In this document: piece by piece, positions 10,894 through 22,779 of the stretch
Position numbering within the stretch: position 1 is the stretch's first letter
Layout of the letters: each line of letters opens with the position of its first letter
Assembly (NCBI GenBank): GCA_963669155.1
Contig: OZ022594.1
Span: forward strand, 19,906,474 to 19,970,473
Reading direction: 5' to 3'
DNA: 64,000 bases
Source: Arbacia lixula
Taxonomy: Eukaryota; Echinodermata; Echinoidea; Arbacioida; Arbaciidae
Program-made: the position numbers and the translations under genes
Notes under the pieces: model-generated
Seen by the model: only the letters and a program-made list of their open reading frames with translations
Database searches by the model: none
What the model was told of the DNA's origin: nothing

Positions 10894-11773
10894 GAAGGCA
10901 AAATGGAGTGATATGTGCACACCGACTGTAAACTCAGAGACTCTTTGGAGTGTACAGCAATGCACATGACAGTGTATTCAGCAGACTAGCACCCACAGAG
11001 AAGTGATTGGCAGCAGAAACGTGGGATGATGCCGATAGCCGATATTACAATAGCGGAATGTGAAATTAGTCTCATCCTGTTTCACCTGATCTGAAGATTT
11101 GCTGTCATAGAAAAAATTCTTGTGAAATTATGTTTTTAGAGAGACAGAATTATATGCCATGAAATTAGGTTCTCTCTGTTGTAAAAGTTTGGGCGTAAAT
11201 GATCATAAAGGAGTCATTCTTTGAGATCTCCAATTTCGAAAGTATAATAAAGCATATAGCTACAGGAGTTTCCTGAAAATAACACATTGACCTTGAAATC
11301 GCTTTCTTCCACCTTCCTTTCGTCAAGATCTTCATGACAAGATTTATGCAAAACGGTTGAGCGATTTTAAAGGTTCAGAAATCAAATATCATTGAGACGA
11401 AGCAACTATTTGTGTATTCATAGAGCTTAGAAAGTGTCTTACGATTGTATTGTGTTGCCTTGAAATTCATGCAATTACAGCATATACTCCGTCCTTTCCT
11501 AAAAGTATTCCATATCATGCATGTTGTATAAGTAAGGTCTTTTATTAGCAATAAAGTCTGATCAGATATTTGATATTGCATTCTCTTGTATGTCCATACG
11601 CTCACAGTGCCTCCTACTTGTAGGTTTGATGGCCGTCATGCATTTTTAAATGAGTATTCTTAGAAAATGGAAATGTGTGTACATGTAAATGCAGGACTGC
11701 AATAACATCTTCTCCTTCATGATATGGTTTGGAATTGAAATGCAGATTCCCTTAAATTCTCATGCTGAATAAA
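10894..11773 (+). other. EFHC1: EFHC1 3' UTR region with two poly(A) signals
   Basis: AATAAA occurs at 11246-11251 and again at 11768-11773 after the stop codon. Either could end the transcript. The region has no other coding feature that I can support. Confidence 0.5.
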
Positions 11774-12597
11774 CTATTCTGGAAGCTATCAGTCTGATGA
11801 TGCTACCGTCATGTCAGGTGTACCTTATACAAATAGTGATTGGTAATCAGTGCAATGGTACAACTTATGTGCACAATTTTTCCAAATTGTCCCCATGTAC
11901 ATGTACTGTTACTTATCTGTTTCTTTGAAAAATGGTGTTAGTCCGGCCAGAATTGCTGATAATGAAAAATATTACAAATATTACAAATCTGCCTTAAATT
12001 ATTCCATCCACAAATACAACATCTACAGTGCCTAATGCAATTTCTGTGATGAGGATTCCACAGAGCGATAAATATATATGGTATTTATCAGGTTGTTCAT
12101 TCGTGTATACTTGTAAATGGGACACATATCGGTCTCAATTACCGCACAATAATTTCAAATGAATTTTAAGCAAATTCAGCAGCCTGTTTTTCAAAGAGAA
12201 ACAGCAATCTGTATAGCTTGTAAGATTTGTAAATATGAAACAAAAGATCTGGATATTTACTACATAACTTATTACTCTTTTGGGATTTTAAGAACAGAGC
12301 TTCTGATCATTGTAAATACACATGTGACATTCTGTTACAAATCTGAATGTCTGTTCTTATTTCCCAGAGCTTTTGTGCTGTCCATAAAATCTATTTTTCA
12401 TTTTTCCTTGTCGTATTCTGTCACGAAAATCCATCGTACATTTGAGGTGATTTTAGCATCTGTGTACTATCATAGAATATACGATGAACTTTTTAAGTGC
12501 GATTGTAAAATAAAAACCCCAGTCAGTTATTATTTGTTGTCACCAAAGCCCAATTTGCGAGAGATGTTCTTTATAAGTTTGCATCCGTTGTCACTTT

Positions 12598-12627
12598 GAA
12601 CATGTCTGTACATGTCTGAACATGTCT
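12598..12627 (+). promoter_or_regulatory. Triple p53-family decamer
   Basis: Three abutting decamers read GAACATGTCT, GTACATGTCT and GAACATGTCT. The outer two match RRRCWWGYYY perfectly and the middle one has one mismatch. Motif match only. It lies 3' of EFHC1, about 6 kb before the basigin-like exons. Confidence 0.35.
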
Positions 12628-12739
12628 GGTGAGTAATGATATCCATGTTGAGATGTATTTGCGAGTGTGTGCGTCTCCCACACTTTCCTTGCATCTATTG
12701 CTCTCTGCATGCATCTCTACCGTTTGTCTCCCACATCCG

Positions 12740-13323
12740 TATCCTATCTCTCTCCATCTCTCCCCCTTCTTCCCCCCTCCCCCTCTTTCCTCCCTCTCTC
12801 TCCCCCTCTCTCCTCCCTCCCTCTCCCCCTACCTCTCCCTCTCTCCCCCTATCTCTCCCTCTCCCCCTATCTCTCCCTCTCTCTCCCCCTATTTCTCTCT
12901 CTCTCTTCCCTCTATGTCCTCCCTCTCTCCTCTTCTCTCCCCAAACTCTCCCATTTCTCTCCTCCCTCCCATTTGCTCCCTCCCTCTCTCCTCCCTCTCT
13001 CCTCCCTCTCTCCTCCCTCTCTCCTCCTCCTCTCTCCCCCATCTCTCCCCCTTCTCTCTCCTATCTCTCCCCCATCTCTTCCCTTCTCTCCCCATCTCTC
13101 CTCCCTCTCTCCTCCTCTCTCCCCTCGTTCCCCACTATCTCCTCCCTCTCTCCTCAATCTCTCCTCCACCTCTCCTCAAACTCTTCTCTGTCTGTCTATC
13201 TGTCTGTCTGTCTGTCTCTCTCTCTGTCTCTCTCTGTCTATGTCTCTCCTCTCTTTTCTCTCTCTCTCTCTGCCTCTCTCTCTCTCCCTCTCTCTCCCCC
13301 TCTCTCTCTCTCTTTCCCCCCTC

Positions 13324-13383
<60 letters not shown>
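12740..13383 (+). repeat. Polypyrimidine tract (CTCTCC)n and (CT)n
   Basis: About 640 bp of almost pure C/T on the + strand, ending in a (CT)n run near 13330-13381. Open frames here code only for Ser/Leu/Pro repeats and are not genes. Confidence 0.92.
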
Positions 13384-13384
<1 letters not shown>

Positions 13385-13399
13385 CCCTGTAACCAAGGA

Positions 13400-16203
13400 C
13401 TGCCAAGTCATCATCCAATTTCCCACAATCAAATAACATTGCATATCATAGAAACAAAACAAAATGAGCTCAAACTCCAAAACTTTGATGGAACATTTTT
13501 TATTAATGTCATTGTCCATGGCCAATTACAATTTAGAACAGCAAGATGTCCTGTCAATAACGTTAATAATACATACATACAGACGAACCAGGGCAAAATA
13601 TAAACCTGTGCCACAGGTTATATCTGTGATACCATGTATACATCTCCTGCTTTAGTCCCTCCTTTCTGAGGAATCATCAAACAAAACCTTGGCTATGAAC
13701 AACATATAAGAATCGACCTTCACACGTAAATGTGTAATGAACAAATCATATTCGAAAATGACAAACAGAAGAAAAAAAAATCTTTATGATACAAATATTT
13801 CATATAATTATTCACATAAGTTTCTCTCTGTACAAGTTTTATAAGTGGCCTCTGAAGTTTATTTCATATTCAAAAGAAAAGAATGAATTTAGATGTTATT
13901 TCTTAATGCTGTCATGAAACAAAACGAACACATACACCTTTTAATTTCATTTTTATCCCTATTTAGGTGAGTTACAAGGAAAACACTGATCAAGATATCA
14001 AGAAACAGCCCATGAAGTTTATACCATAAAGGGGAAAAAAAGCTCTCATACCTCAGTGCAACAACATACAAAAAAAGAGTGTATCTAAGGCAGTAAAACC
14101 TCTACAAAACAAGGTTTCTTTAATAAAAACTTACGCCACATATGCAGCTCCTAGGCTTCTCTTTATTTTACCTCTTTATTTTGCAAGAAAGTGAAATTCT
14201 GCAGCATATCTTGAATGCAAAAATTGGCAGGAGATTCCCTTGCAAGGAGCTCTTTGATTGGATCATTAAGATATATATAGTGTGTGAAATCAACACAGAG
14301 AAACGTATACATAAGAATTGTTCCAATGCCAAATGGTATTTGCATGAACATTTACATAATTGGGTGATGGCAGTAACACAGGCAATACCTATATCTGTGT
14401 AGCAAACAATCCTTTCTGATCCACTCCCCTCACTTTTTTCCTCAAAGAAACCCCCACAAGTATACACTAATCTCAGCTAATATCAATTTTATATTTGGAA
14501 GCCTGATCAGAGCTTAAACTGCAAAATATGAGATCATCATTGTGAGCTGTTAGTCAAGACTGGAATTCATCACATGAATATATAAAAAAAAAAAGACTGG
14601 AATTCATTTAAAAACTGATCATTTTTGAATAAAAGAAATTATTTGAACTAGTGTCCCATTGACTTTCTTGCCCAATTTCATGTCAATAAAAGAAATTATT
14701 TGACCCCATTTCACGTCAACATATCCTCAGAATTTGTTAAGTGTCTTGTCTCGTAATACTCCCCTGAACTGAGGTCAGTAGGGCCCTCGCGCTGAGACAA
14801 AAGGTTGCGGGATCAAACCTTGCCCAAAGCAGACTACCCTGTTTGAGCCTGTAATGTGTGAAAGGGTGCTAACCCCTGTGGAAATGCACTCTGTCCGTCA
14901 TACAGGATGTGACATGCATGTTCCACGCATAGGAAGGTCACACCACATCATGTAAAGAAACCCATTACTCCTACTTGAAAATAGCAAGGACAAGAGCTCA
15001 GTGAGAGGACAAATGCTGACGATAAGAAACTAGGCAAAGCCTGCCAACCCCTGGTGTTTATGCTTACAAACTGATGCTAGGATCATGCAACAGAAGACAG
15101 ATATTCCTACTGAACAATCAGCCATGTCACGAGGCAATTCTACTTTACCCAACATACTGCAGTAGCTCCATCTACGACGAGCAGTATGTCAACTCACTCG
15201 TCAGAGGTCTAAAGAAGCCGACAGATCCAGTTACCAAAAAGAACATTTTCATAATTGTACTTTCAACAAGAAATCATTCTTTTTATCATCACCCTGTCAT
15301 ATAGCGTAACTGCTTAGTTACTTAGAAGGCCTACACCACACAAAATGCTGCTGAATGCGATGTATACAAATAGGGACCGATGACGTGAACACCGTCAAAC
15401 TACTACGCTTTGACAGACCTCGTGGTTTGCGGCACATCTGCACACCACTGGGTAATGAGAGTGCTAAAGAAATCAATCAAATATACAGAGTTGCAAGAAC
15501 ATGCTTTTGCAACGAAATATGGGAATGTTGCTGCAACATGTAACAAGATCCCAATCCAAACTCTAGCCAGACGGTTTATGGTAGCTCCACAATCCTAAAC
15601 AGACGTACGGTGGATTTGAAATGAGACAGAGACTGTTAATCAGCCGATCACTTTACATAGAAGACATATGGATGAATAATGTCATCAGCATTCCTTAATA
15701 AAAATCAGGATTCAAAATCCATTTCACAATTGGTGGGAAGCATCAAATTATATTTTCATAATTCAAAATAAGTTTTTCTTTTTTTTTTCTTCTTATTCAA
15801 ATTCATTTTTATAAAAGATATCAATTGCAGCAATTCCTCTTCATAAGAGAGTGACATAAGAATACGGCATGGGTCACTCTGATCGAATTTTTTTTTTTTT
15901 TTTACCACCGAAAAACTATTACAAAATGCACTAATTCAAGCTGTTATGCAAATACTGCAGATGAGAGCCTGCAAGATTTTGATATAACTTAATTTATAAT
16001 AATAATGATTTTTGGCAAAATAAACTATCACAGCCAAAGTCATTTCTCTTAAATAAATCTCCAAGTAATATTTGACCAGACACATACACTGTACATCTCT
16101 ATGTTAAAGCAAACACACAGGTTTGCTTATTTCATTTACATAAAGACTTGCATACCTATCTCACTATGTAAAACATTGAAGATAAAGCAAATAGCTACAC
16201 CAT
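13400..16203. other. AT-rich intergenic DNA, no gene recognised
   Basis: No splice-bounded coding segment or known domain was found. Around 14765-14830 GGTTGCGGGATCAAACC resembles a tRNA B-box, so a tRNA-derived SINE remnant is possible. Confidence 0.4.
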
Positions 16204-16403
16204 NNNNNNNNNNNNNNNNNNNNNNNNNNNNNNNNNNNNNNNNNNNNNNNNNNNNNNNNNNNNNNNNNNNNNNNNNNNNNNNNNNNNNNNNNNNNNNNNN
16301 NNNNNNNNNNNNNNNNNNNNNNNNNNNNNNNNNNNNNNNNNNNNNNNNNNNNNNNNNNNNNNNNNNNNNNNNNNNNNNNNNNNNNNNNNNNNNNNNNNNN
16401 NNN
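16204..16403. other. Assembly gap of 200 N
   Basis: Exactly 200 unknown bases, probably a placeholder of unknown true length. It adjoins a minisatellite, a usual cause of assembly breaks, and could hide exons of the downstream basigin-like gene. Confidence 0.98.
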
Positions 16404-18645
16404 TCTCACAACCCCTTCCCACCACCCCTTCTCACCACCCCTTCTCACCACCCCTTCCCACCATTCCTTCCAACTAACACTTCCCACCACCCCTTCTCAC
16501 CACCTGTACCCACCACCCCTTCTCACTACCCCTTCCCCACCACCCCTTCCAACCGTCCCTTCTCGCCACCTGTACCCACCACCCCTTCTCACCACCCCTT
16601 CTTACCACCCCTTCTCACCACCCCTTCTCACCACCCCTTCTCACCACCCCTTCCTACCACCCCTTCCAACCACCCCTTCCTACCATCCATTCCCACCATC
16701 CATTCCAGCCATCCCTTCCCACCACCCCTTCCCACCACCCCTTCTAACCACCCCTTCCTACCATCCATTCCAGCCATCCCTTCCCACCACCCCTTCCCAC
16801 CACTCCTTCTCACCACCCCTTCCTACCATCCATTCCAGCCATCCCTTCCCACCACCCCTTCCCACCACTCCTTCTCACCACCCCTTCCCACCAGCCCCTC
16901 CAACCACCCCTTCCTACCACCCCTTCTCACCACCCCTTCCCACCATCCCTTCCCACCATCCATTCCAGCCATCCCTTCCCACCACCCCTTCTCACAACCC
17001 CTTCCCACCACCCCTTCTCACCACCCCTTCTCACCACCCCTTCCCACCATTCCTTCCAACTAACACTTCCCACCACCCCTTCTCACCACCACCCCTTCTC
17101 ACCACCCCTTCCCACCATCCCTTCCAACTAACACTTCCCACCACCCCTTCTCACCACCTGTACCCACCACCCCTTCTCACTACCCCTTCCCCACCACCCC
17201 TTCCAACCGTCCCTTCTCGCCACCTGTACCCACCACCCCTTCTTACCACCCCTTCTTACCACCCCTTCTTACCACCCCTTCTCACCACCCCTCCTCACCA
17301 CCCCTTCCTACCACTCCTTCCTACCATCCATTCCCACCATCCATTTCAGCCATCCCTTCCCACCACCCCTTCTCACAACCCCTTCCCACCACCCCTCCCA
17401 CCACCCCTTCTCACAACCCCTTCCAACCAACCCTTACCACCACCCCTTCTCACTACCCCTTCCCCACCACCCCTTCCAACCGTCCCTTTTCACCACCTGT
17501 ACCCACCACCCCTTCTTACCACCCCTTCTTACCACCCCTTCTCACCACCCCTTCTTACCACCCCTTCTCACCACCCCTTCTCACCACCCCTTCCTACCAC
17601 CCCTTCCAACCACCCCTTCCTACCATCCATTCCCACCATCCATTCCAGCCATCCCTTCCCACCACCCCTTCCCACCACCCCTTCTAACCACCCCTTCCTA
17701 CCATCCATTCCAGCCATCCCTTCCCACCACCCCTTCCCACCACTCCTTCTCACCACCCCTTCCCACCAGCCCCTCCAACCACCCCTTCCTACCACCCCTT
17801 CTCACAACCCCTTCCCACCACCCCTTCTCACCACCCCTTCTCACCACCCCTTCCCACCATTCCTTCCAACTAACACTTCCCACCACCCCTTCTCACCACC
17901 TGTACCCACCACCCCTTCTCACTACCCCTTCCCCACCACCCCTTCCAACCGTCCCTTCTCGCCACCTGTACCCACCACCCCTTCTTACCACCCCTTCTTA
18001 CCACCCCTTCTTACCACCCCTTCTTACCACCCCTTCTCACCACCCCTCCTCACCACCCCTTCCTACCACTCCTTCCTAACACTCCTTCCTACCATCCATT
18101 CCCACCATCCATTCCAGCCATCCCTTCCCACCACCCCTTCTCACAACCCCTTCCCACCACCCCTTCTCACCACCCCTTCTCACCACCCCTTCCCACCATT
18201 CCTTCCAACTAACACTTCCCACCACCCCTTCTCACCACCACCCCTTCTCACCACCCCTTCCCACCATCCCTTCCAACTAACACTTCCCACCACCCCTTCT
18301 CACCACCTGTACCCACCACCCCTTCTCACTACCCCTTCCCCACCACCCCTTCCAACCGTCCCTTCTCGCCACCTGTACCCACCACCCCTTCTTACCACCC
18401 CTTCTCACCACCCCTTCTTACCACCCCTTCCTACCACTCCTTCCCACCACTCCTTCCAACCACCCTTCTCACCACCCCTTCCCACCACCTTTTCTCACCA
18501 CCCCTTCCTACCACCCCTTCTCACCACCCCTTCCCACCACCCCTTCCTACCACCCCTTCCCACCACCCCTTCCTACCACCCCTTCCCACCACCCCTTCCC
18601 ACCACCCCTTCCCACCACCCCTTCCCACCATCCCTTGTAGAAAAT
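16404..18645 (+). repeat. C-rich minisatellite, ~13-bp unit CCACCCCTTCTCA
   Basis: About 2.2 kb of variants of CCACCCCTTCTCA and CCACCCCTTCCCA. Longer blocks containing CACCTGTACCCACC and TTCCAACTAACACTTCCCA recur several times, so there is higher-order structure. Open frames in it are Pro/Ser/His repeats or, on the other strand, Gly/Trp repeats, and are rejected as genes. Confidence 0.95.
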
Positions 18646-18845
18646 AGTCCTCCATGTATTTTGTAGAAGCCTTTAAAGTAGTGCCTCCCCCTCACACCAG
18701 CTCTTCTCTAATCTTGCTCTGGCGTGAACAGAATATAAAACCCTCTCAGTACCAAACAGTAATATTCCTAGTTGAATTATAACATAGTTTATTGCATTTA
18801 GGACTAAGAGAGTTAATTGTATGTTGACTCTCTCTCTCTCTCTAG

Positions 18846-18971
18846 ATCGTCTGACAGGCCTTTGGCAGTTCTTGGCATCGTGAGCGCGGTCATCATCCAA
18901 ATCATCATCATCTTCATCCATGAGAAGTGCAGCAAGGAAGAGGACTATGGGGAGGATGACGAGGATCTCAT
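18846..18971 (+). CDS. Basigin-like penultimate exon (transmembrane helix)
   Basis: The acceptor is (CT)nTAG and the donor gtgagtgt. The first base completes a codon begun in an unseen upstream exon. It encodes the helix and the start of the acidic tail. Confidence 0.75.
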
Positions 18972-19715
18972 GTGAGTGTGCGCCCTCGCGAGAGCAATCA
19001 GTGAATATGTGTTGTGATTCGTCAGTGTGAAGTTTGAAGAGGAGCCTTATGACTAGCCCTGAAATCTGGCATTACCTTTGCCAGTATCCTGTGCACTTAG
19101 TAGCTAGTTGGAAAATAGATAAGTAACCAAACAGTTATGACTTTGAATATTCTATGGTCCTCTTTATATTTGCATTCATAACTTCATTGTGAACCCAATC
19201 AATTTATTGATTTTTAAAGAAAACATAGTAGGACCACTAGTGATCACTATTGAAGTGTAATGTTGTTTGACGTATGTACAATATGCCCAGTATGAAAGGA
19301 TAGTGGACAAGGAACATTGGGTTGTAAATGCCACAGTTGAGTACGGGATCACAAACCAGGGCCCTGTCGCATAAGCCTTACCATGATAAACCTCTGCCAT
19401 CAATGATAACTACCATGGTAACATCGCTCAACAGCCAATCTAAATTAACTTTTCCAAAGAAGTTGTCTTTGATAGCAAAGTTACCATCAATGGTAGGTTT
19501 TATGCACAGATGGACAGATCCCTACAAACTTGCACTCTCCCTGCACCCCTTCCACTCAATATACCCGATCTTTTAGTTAGCTTATCCTTGAGAGGGGACA
19601 ATGTAAAGTTACACACTTAACTCTCATTTCGTTGTATATGTGTATTTGCAGGAAAGAGAAGAAGAAGATCTCAGATGGGGATAGTGACATAAGGATGCGA
19701 TCCACCAAGCAGTGA
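18846..19715 (+). CDS. Basigin/neuroplastin-family membrane glycoprotein, last two coding exons
   Basis: Exons 18846-18971 and 19652-19715 join in frame (the split Met codon is AT|G). They encode a transmembrane helix, RPLAVLGIVSAVIIQIIIIF, then IHEKCSKEEDYGEDDEDLM and a basic tail ending SDIRMRSTKQ. Basigin and neuroplastin have the same order at this point: LGIV within the helix, IYEKRRKPE, an acidic DDDD stretch and a final RQR motif. These are Ig-superfamily chaperones of monocarboxylate transporters and Ca-ATPases. In the family the helix carries a buried Glu after LGIVA; here the corresponding position appears to be Ala/Val, which is a notable difference. No Ig-domain exons were found between 11.8 and 18.8 kb. 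Confidence 0.75.
19363..19520. mobile_element. Foldback repeat in the basigin-like last intron
   Basis: CATAAGCCTTACCAT near the left and ATGGTAGGTTTTATG near the right are imperfect inverted repeats. The centre has ACTACCATGGTAAC (19409-19422), close to the RFX palindrome. A fragment of the same family is at 5715-5835. Confidence 0.5.
19652..19715 (+). CDS. Basigin-like terminal coding exon
   Basis: The acceptor is gtatttgcag. The first base completes Met, then KEKKKISDGDSDIRMRSTKQ and TGA at 19713-19715. Confidence 0.72.
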
Positions 19716-19829
19716 CAGAATGTTCACCGCCGAAAAACCGCTTGGGAGGACCCAAGCTAGGACCTCAGAATGGGGTCTCTCATTTAACCTCCCTCTTATT
19801 CTTACCCTCTCCTATCCCCCTCCATTTTT

Positions 19830-20136
19830 GTCTCGCCTGAACAAAGTTCAGCAGAGACCTAGTAATCACTTTTATTTTTATATTTATGTGAGTAATCACT
19901 TTTCCTGTTGGTCTTTTAGTCCTTTGGTCTGTTACAAAAAAGTTTTTGTTTAAATTGCTCTCATTTCTTTATTGAAGAAATTATTTTACAATTTATAACT
20001 TGTGATCAAACTTGGTACAAATGATCCTTGGGTAATACCACATGTGTTGATGAGGTCAAAGGTTACCTCGGCACCATTTCAGATATTTGAAGAAAAATAA
20101 TCAGCACTGTTTATTGATCGCTTAATCAGGCGAGAC
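19830..20136. mobile_element. GTCTCGCCTGA-terminal element in the basigin-like 3' UTR
   Basis: A perfect 11-bp inverted pair, GTCTCGCCTGA at 19830-19840 and TCAGGCGAGAC at 20126-20136, bounds 307 bp. The left end is a hairpin (CTGAAC-AAA-GTTCAG). A near-DR1, AGGTCAAAGGTTA, is at 20053. A truncated relative is at 56939. Confidence 0.65.
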
Positions 20137-20214
20137 TCGTTTCACAAACCACTTTGTTCCTATAATATCTTCTTTCTCACCCCACCCATGCCTAGCCCTT
20201 TCAATGTGCTCTCT

Positions 20215-20375
20215 ATTTCTCTCTCTCCCCCTCTCACTCCCTCCCTCATTCTCTCTCCCTCTCTCTCTCTCTCTCCCTCTCTCTCCCTCTCCCTCTCTCT
20301 CCCTCTCTCTCCCTCTCCCTCTCCCTCCCTCTCTCTCCCTCTCCCTCCATCTCCCTCTCTCTCCATCTCTCTGGA
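20215..20375 (+). repeat. CT-rich microsatellite
   Basis: (CTCTCC)n and (CT)n tract about 160 bp long. Confidence 0.9.
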
Positions 20376-20717
20376 ATATGGCCCCTGGTCTTAATAAGAT
20401 GCAGCATATCTGACATTCATTGTCACATTTGTCACAACACTTTGGTTCCATACAAATCCTACCTATACATGCCAGTCATTTTAATGGTTGTGAGTATGTA
20501 TGTGTGTGTGTTAGTATATGTCTTAAGGTATTTAAACCAGTAAATTACCTATGAGAAACTCATTACGATCATGACTTGAGCGAAAACTTTATAGCATTAA
20601 GTTTGCCACTTCTTGATGAAATGATTTTTTGTTTACATTCTTAAAATGAACATGTTGGAAAATCAGAGAGAGCTTGATAAAGAATGCCAGGGATAAGAAG
20701 GAAGTTTGTCACAGAGC

Positions 20718-20723
20718 AATAAA
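20718..20723 (+). terminator. Candidate poly(A) signal for the basigin-like gene
   Basis: AATAAA about 1 kb after the stop codon, just before the next transposon copy. Nearer alternatives are not obvious. Confidence 0.3.
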
Positions 20724-20815
20724 GCATTTATTTCTTTGGGGAAAAAATAGATTGATTTCTATGCGTTTGTATACATACCGTAGGTGCTAGACACATCCTG
20801 TACAAGATTCTTTTT

Positions 20816-21420
20816 ATGCCTCCGCCACGAAGTGGCCGGAGGCATTATGTTTTCGGGTTGTCCGTCCGTCCCGAATCCGTTTAGGCAATATCTTGAGAAC
20901 CGTTAAGCAGATTTGCTTCAAACTTAGTACATGTATGTATTGCATGAAACTAATGAAGTGTGTAAAATTGGGGTCAAATCTGATTGAGGTCAAAGGTCAA
21001 AGGTCAATGAAATTTGTGAAAATTTGCCAAAAATTGACCTTCTTCACAATAAATCCAAATCCAAGGACGCAATTCTCATTAAACATGGTACAAAGATAGA
21101 TTACTACTTGGGGATAGACTGGTGACATTTTTGGTAAAATTCCTGAAAGTTCAGAGGTCAAAGGTCAATAAAATTTGCCAAAATTGGCTAGAAATTGCCC
21201 CAAACTTTCAATTTTTCACAATAAATCCAAACCCAATGGTGCAATTCCAACCAAACATAGTGAAACGATGGATCACTACTTTTGGGTAGACTGGTGACAT
21301 TGTTGGTGAAATTGCTGGAAGGTCAGAGATCAAAGGTCAATGAACTTTGCAAAACTGATATTTTTCACAATAAACCTAAATCCAAATCCAATGGCGCAAT
21401 TCTAACCAAATATCTTAAAA
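20816..21420 (+). mobile_element. Truncated copy of the DR1-rich element
   Basis: It begins ATGCCTCCGCCACGAAGTGG like the copy at 9111 and keeps about three internal units. The right inverted end is missing. The triple AGGTCA array is preserved at 20987-21006. Confidence 0.72.
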
Positions 21421-22124
21421 ATCTTATCTGCATTACCTCTCTCTACCCAGGGATAGACACATATTGCTATGGAAATGGAAGATGGAACAAATATCTCCTT
21501 ATTTTTCTGAGCCAAGATTATCTGAAGTAACCGTATGTCACTTGACAATCTGATACTGTATAACCTTTTCTAAATCATGTCCTTCAAAATAAAAATTATT
21601 GAACTTCACATGTATCACTTTAGAACAAGATTTTATTTGATTGTAGTCTTTCGATACGCAAAGTGAAATTGACCTCTGAATGGAAATGAAACTTTGCATT
21701 AAACATTTCATATACATGCATGCCTTGTTTGCTTTAACTGTGCAATGAAAAAAAAAATGAATTCTTTATTTGGATTGTTAGTTTTTATTTTGGTTTGAGC
21801 ATTGTTGTGAGTAGACATACTGGTGTACAGCATAGGAAGACAGGCTCAAAGTGTTTGATGTGATGTTGACAAGCGACTGTTTTCCCCCTATTTTTCTGGT
21901 AATTTGATGTTATAAACAGGGTTTTGGTAAGCTTACAGAAACAAAGTAATAGGCACAAATTTCTGAGGATGAATTCCATGGTGATGAGGTCTAATTTCAA
22001 ATCATTGCGTTTTGAAATTGGTCTCATCTTTCTCTTTGTGTCACACTCAAAACATTTTGAAGTAAATACAGCAGGAACACGATTGTCAATGCTTTCTGTA
22101 TACAGTTGTTATTTGGGGATTTCT
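21421..22124. other. AT-rich DNA, no feature recognised
   Basis: No conserved coding segment or repeat was recognised here. Confidence 0.4.
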
Positions 22125-22128
22125 TTAA

Positions 22129-22673
22129 AGGTGATATTCATAGAAAATCCAAAAATACGAAGATATTCATCTACAGAAAGCTTATAAGCCATACAATGAG
22201 CTCGGATGACATTCAAACAATATATCACTTTCCAAAAGCGAAATTAGGGTGAAAACAATCACCGTATTCTCGGGGACAAATTTGACCTATACTGTCATGC
22301 GAAACGGCCTTTAGGTCTGATGTAAGAAACGGGATTCGTTATTGTGCATCACACATGCCAATCCGCAGCTTCTTTTCCGCCAGAAGCATCAGGCATTGTT
22401 AATGAAACTGTGATGGCAGTTGCTATTGGATTAACAGGTGTGATACACAATGGTCATTGTGAAGCATATCCCGGCTGTGACGTATACACAACGCCACTTT
22501 CCCTTAGGCGATATCGTAGGTCAGGAAGAGAGTCAATTTAGTGAAATTTGACTTTCATTTAACACAAAACTGAACACTTTCATGGCATGTTAGCTGCATA
22601 AATTGCTTTAATAGCTCATTCAATTATAACATAAACTATATTTATTTGATTTTATTTCCTATGAATATCACCT
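22129..22673. mobile_element. TTAA-flanked foldback element, family B
   Basis: TTAA at 22125-22128 and 22674-22677 flanks inverted ends AGGTGATATTCATAG and CTATGAATATCACCT, a perfect 15-bp pair. Internal GTGTGATACACAATG-type palindromes are present. No protein is encoded. Confidence 0.7.
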
Positions 22674-22779
22674 TTAAGGAATTTGAGTATTAATTTCTTT
22701 TCTCATTGTAAATTTAGTAATTTTGTCTCAAATGTTAGGAAAAATTTTTTATGGTCACAAAGTCATTTCATGTCTTAAA

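Noticed and set aside
12629-13603. 324-codon open frame rich in Ser, Leu and Pro
   Set aside because: It runs through a polypyrimidine tract in which all three frames are open. There is no domain and no splice signal.
14765-14830. tRNA gene
   Set aside because: A B-box-like GGTTGCGGGATCAAACC is present, but no complete cloverleaf could be drawn. At most a SINE remnant.
16101-17063. 320-codon open frame crossing the N gap
   Set aside because: It is open only because of the unknown bases and the C-rich minisatellite.
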